Origin: Sipunculus nudus
Taxonomy: Eukaryota; Annelida; Sipuncula; Golfingiida; Sipunculidae
Assembly: GCA_026874595.1 (NCBI GenBank)
Contig: CM049310.1
Location: forward strand, 70,135,556-70,199,555
Reading direction: 5' to 3'
Length of the DNA: 64,000 nt
Shown here: positions 63,042 to 64,000 of the stretch, piece after piece
Layout: each line of letters starts with the position of its first letter
How positions within the stretch are numbered: the first letter of the stretch is position 1
Position numbers and translations under genes: made by a program
The notes under the pieces: model-generated
The model's database searches: none
What the model saw: the letters and a program-made list of their open reading frames with translations, nothing else
Told to the model about the DNA's origin: nothing

Positions 63042-63530
63042 TGTCAAGTGTTGTTTACATCTAGCCCACCTAGTAGTACAGCCTTCACTTGCATTATATA
63101 ACACACCCCAAGCCAAAAGAAGTATACGCTCATCCAGCAGCTACAGGTTGCTGCGGTCAAGACCTCAGCCCTGTGCGCTCCTTAAGCATGTTCTCTGAGC
63201 CAACAGTCGCAGTGCCACGCCAAGCCAAGCAGGGAGCCGTAGAGGGCGCCATCTTCTCTCCTGGGTTGTTGTCCTTCTTAGAAAGCTACAGCATCCACAG
63301 CCACAAAGCCAGAAGCGACCCGCATTCCCTCCACCGAGCCTAGCAGCGGAGACCCAGCCATGCCATTCGAGAGCCGAACTCGATCCTTGTGAACGACCTT
63401 ACTTCGTGACGCAAAGCCCTTTTACTTGCGATTTCGGTCATTTGGACGGTTTAACCAGTAACACACCCCTGGAAGCTTGCCTTGGCTAAGCTTGGCCACT
63501 ACCACCAAGCTTCCCCTCTGTCCTGCACTC
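63042..63530 (+). promoter_or_regulatory. CpG-richer block with TATA box, LTR-like or promoter
   Basis: TTATATAA lies at 63094-63101 and CpG-containing, GC-richer DNA follows for about 350 bp, unlike the surroundings. TGTCAAGTG near its start and a later AACA could be LTR edges, but I see no pair, primer site or polyprotein. ORFs here (63089-63343 for example) match no family. A host promoter with 5' UTR is the alternative. Confidence 0.3.
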
Positions 63531-63544
63531 CCCCCCCCCCCAGA

Positions 63545-64000
63545 TGGTGCATAAACTAGATGAATGTTATTATTTTCTGTATTTGATTCATTCTTATTCT
63601 AGGCTATGCTACATTTTAGATTTTGTATTGTACCACCAGGGTTACAATGATTAAAGTGTACATTTAATTGTGTCCACAAAGTGGTGTATTGCTATGAAAG
63701 TGTGGATGTTCATCAGATAAGTAATTCCTTACTTCAGAAGAGTAAAAACTTCGCCAGATGTGAAATTGACTATTAATTCCAGTAATAAATTAAAACTGGG
63801 ATAGTAATTAGCACAATGATATTGTTTGTCCCTCATTCAACCAACAGTGTGTATACTTTATTTGAAAAGATGTTTTATTTTATCAAATTTACTGAATCTT
63901 TTATTTTAATTGGGTGAATAGAATTAAGCATGTACTGAAAACTCCAGTGTACAAAACTTTTTAATAGTGATTCAAGGAATATTCTTGTAGATGCCGTGTT
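63545..64000. other. AT-rich DNA to the window end, nothing recognised
   Basis: No ORF, RNA gene or repeat that I can support. Confidence 0.5.

Overview
This is an AT-rich, repeat-dense piece of an animal nuclear genome, most likely from a mollusc and probably a bivalve. The reasons are one intron-split conserved animal gene, many tRNA-derived SINEs, tandem arrays of about 145 bp carried inside dispersed elements, runs of ACGG/GGAC near repeat ends, and many poly(G)/poly(C) tracts. The mollusc call is an inference; no taxonomic marker is present.

Only one gene is certain: PTPA, the PP2A phosphatase activator, on the minus strand. Its nine coding exons run from the ATG at 43142 to the stop at 29877-29879. 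All eight introns have GT..AG ends and consistent phases, and the exons join to a 311-residue open protein. Two weaker gene candidates lie on the plus strand: a first-exon-like ORF at 58675-58777 and a small two-exon ORF at 49794-50205. Positions 1-29876 contain no exon I can defend.

Layout. 1-13.3 kb: SINEs, a 23-bp minisatellite and several 145-150 bp tandem arrays. 13.3-25.5 kb: mostly unrecognised AT-rich DNA. 25.5-27.9 kb: a 2.4-kb non-coding element with long inverted termini made of short direct repeats. 29.2-43.2 kb: PTPA, its introns filled with satellites, minisatellites and a GC-rich block. 43.2-44.4 kb: a 279-bp tandem array. 44.5-54.8 kb: one large non-autonomous mobile-element family, with one copy inserted cleanly inside another so that both ends of the family can be read. 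54.8-58.8 kb: a SINE, a consensus CTCF-type motif, a homeodomain-type palindrome, two hairpins and possible promoters. 58.8-64 kb: mostly unrecognised DNA, with an inverted copy of the large element family and a CpG-richer promoter- or LTR-like block.

The best new observation is this large family. It starts with an AACAAGGG motif and ends with a roughly 29-nt hairpin; a CAGCTGAGC motif sits asymmetrically inverted at the two ends, as in Helentron-like rolling-circle elements. Several different 145-bp arrays in the window appear to use the same architecture.
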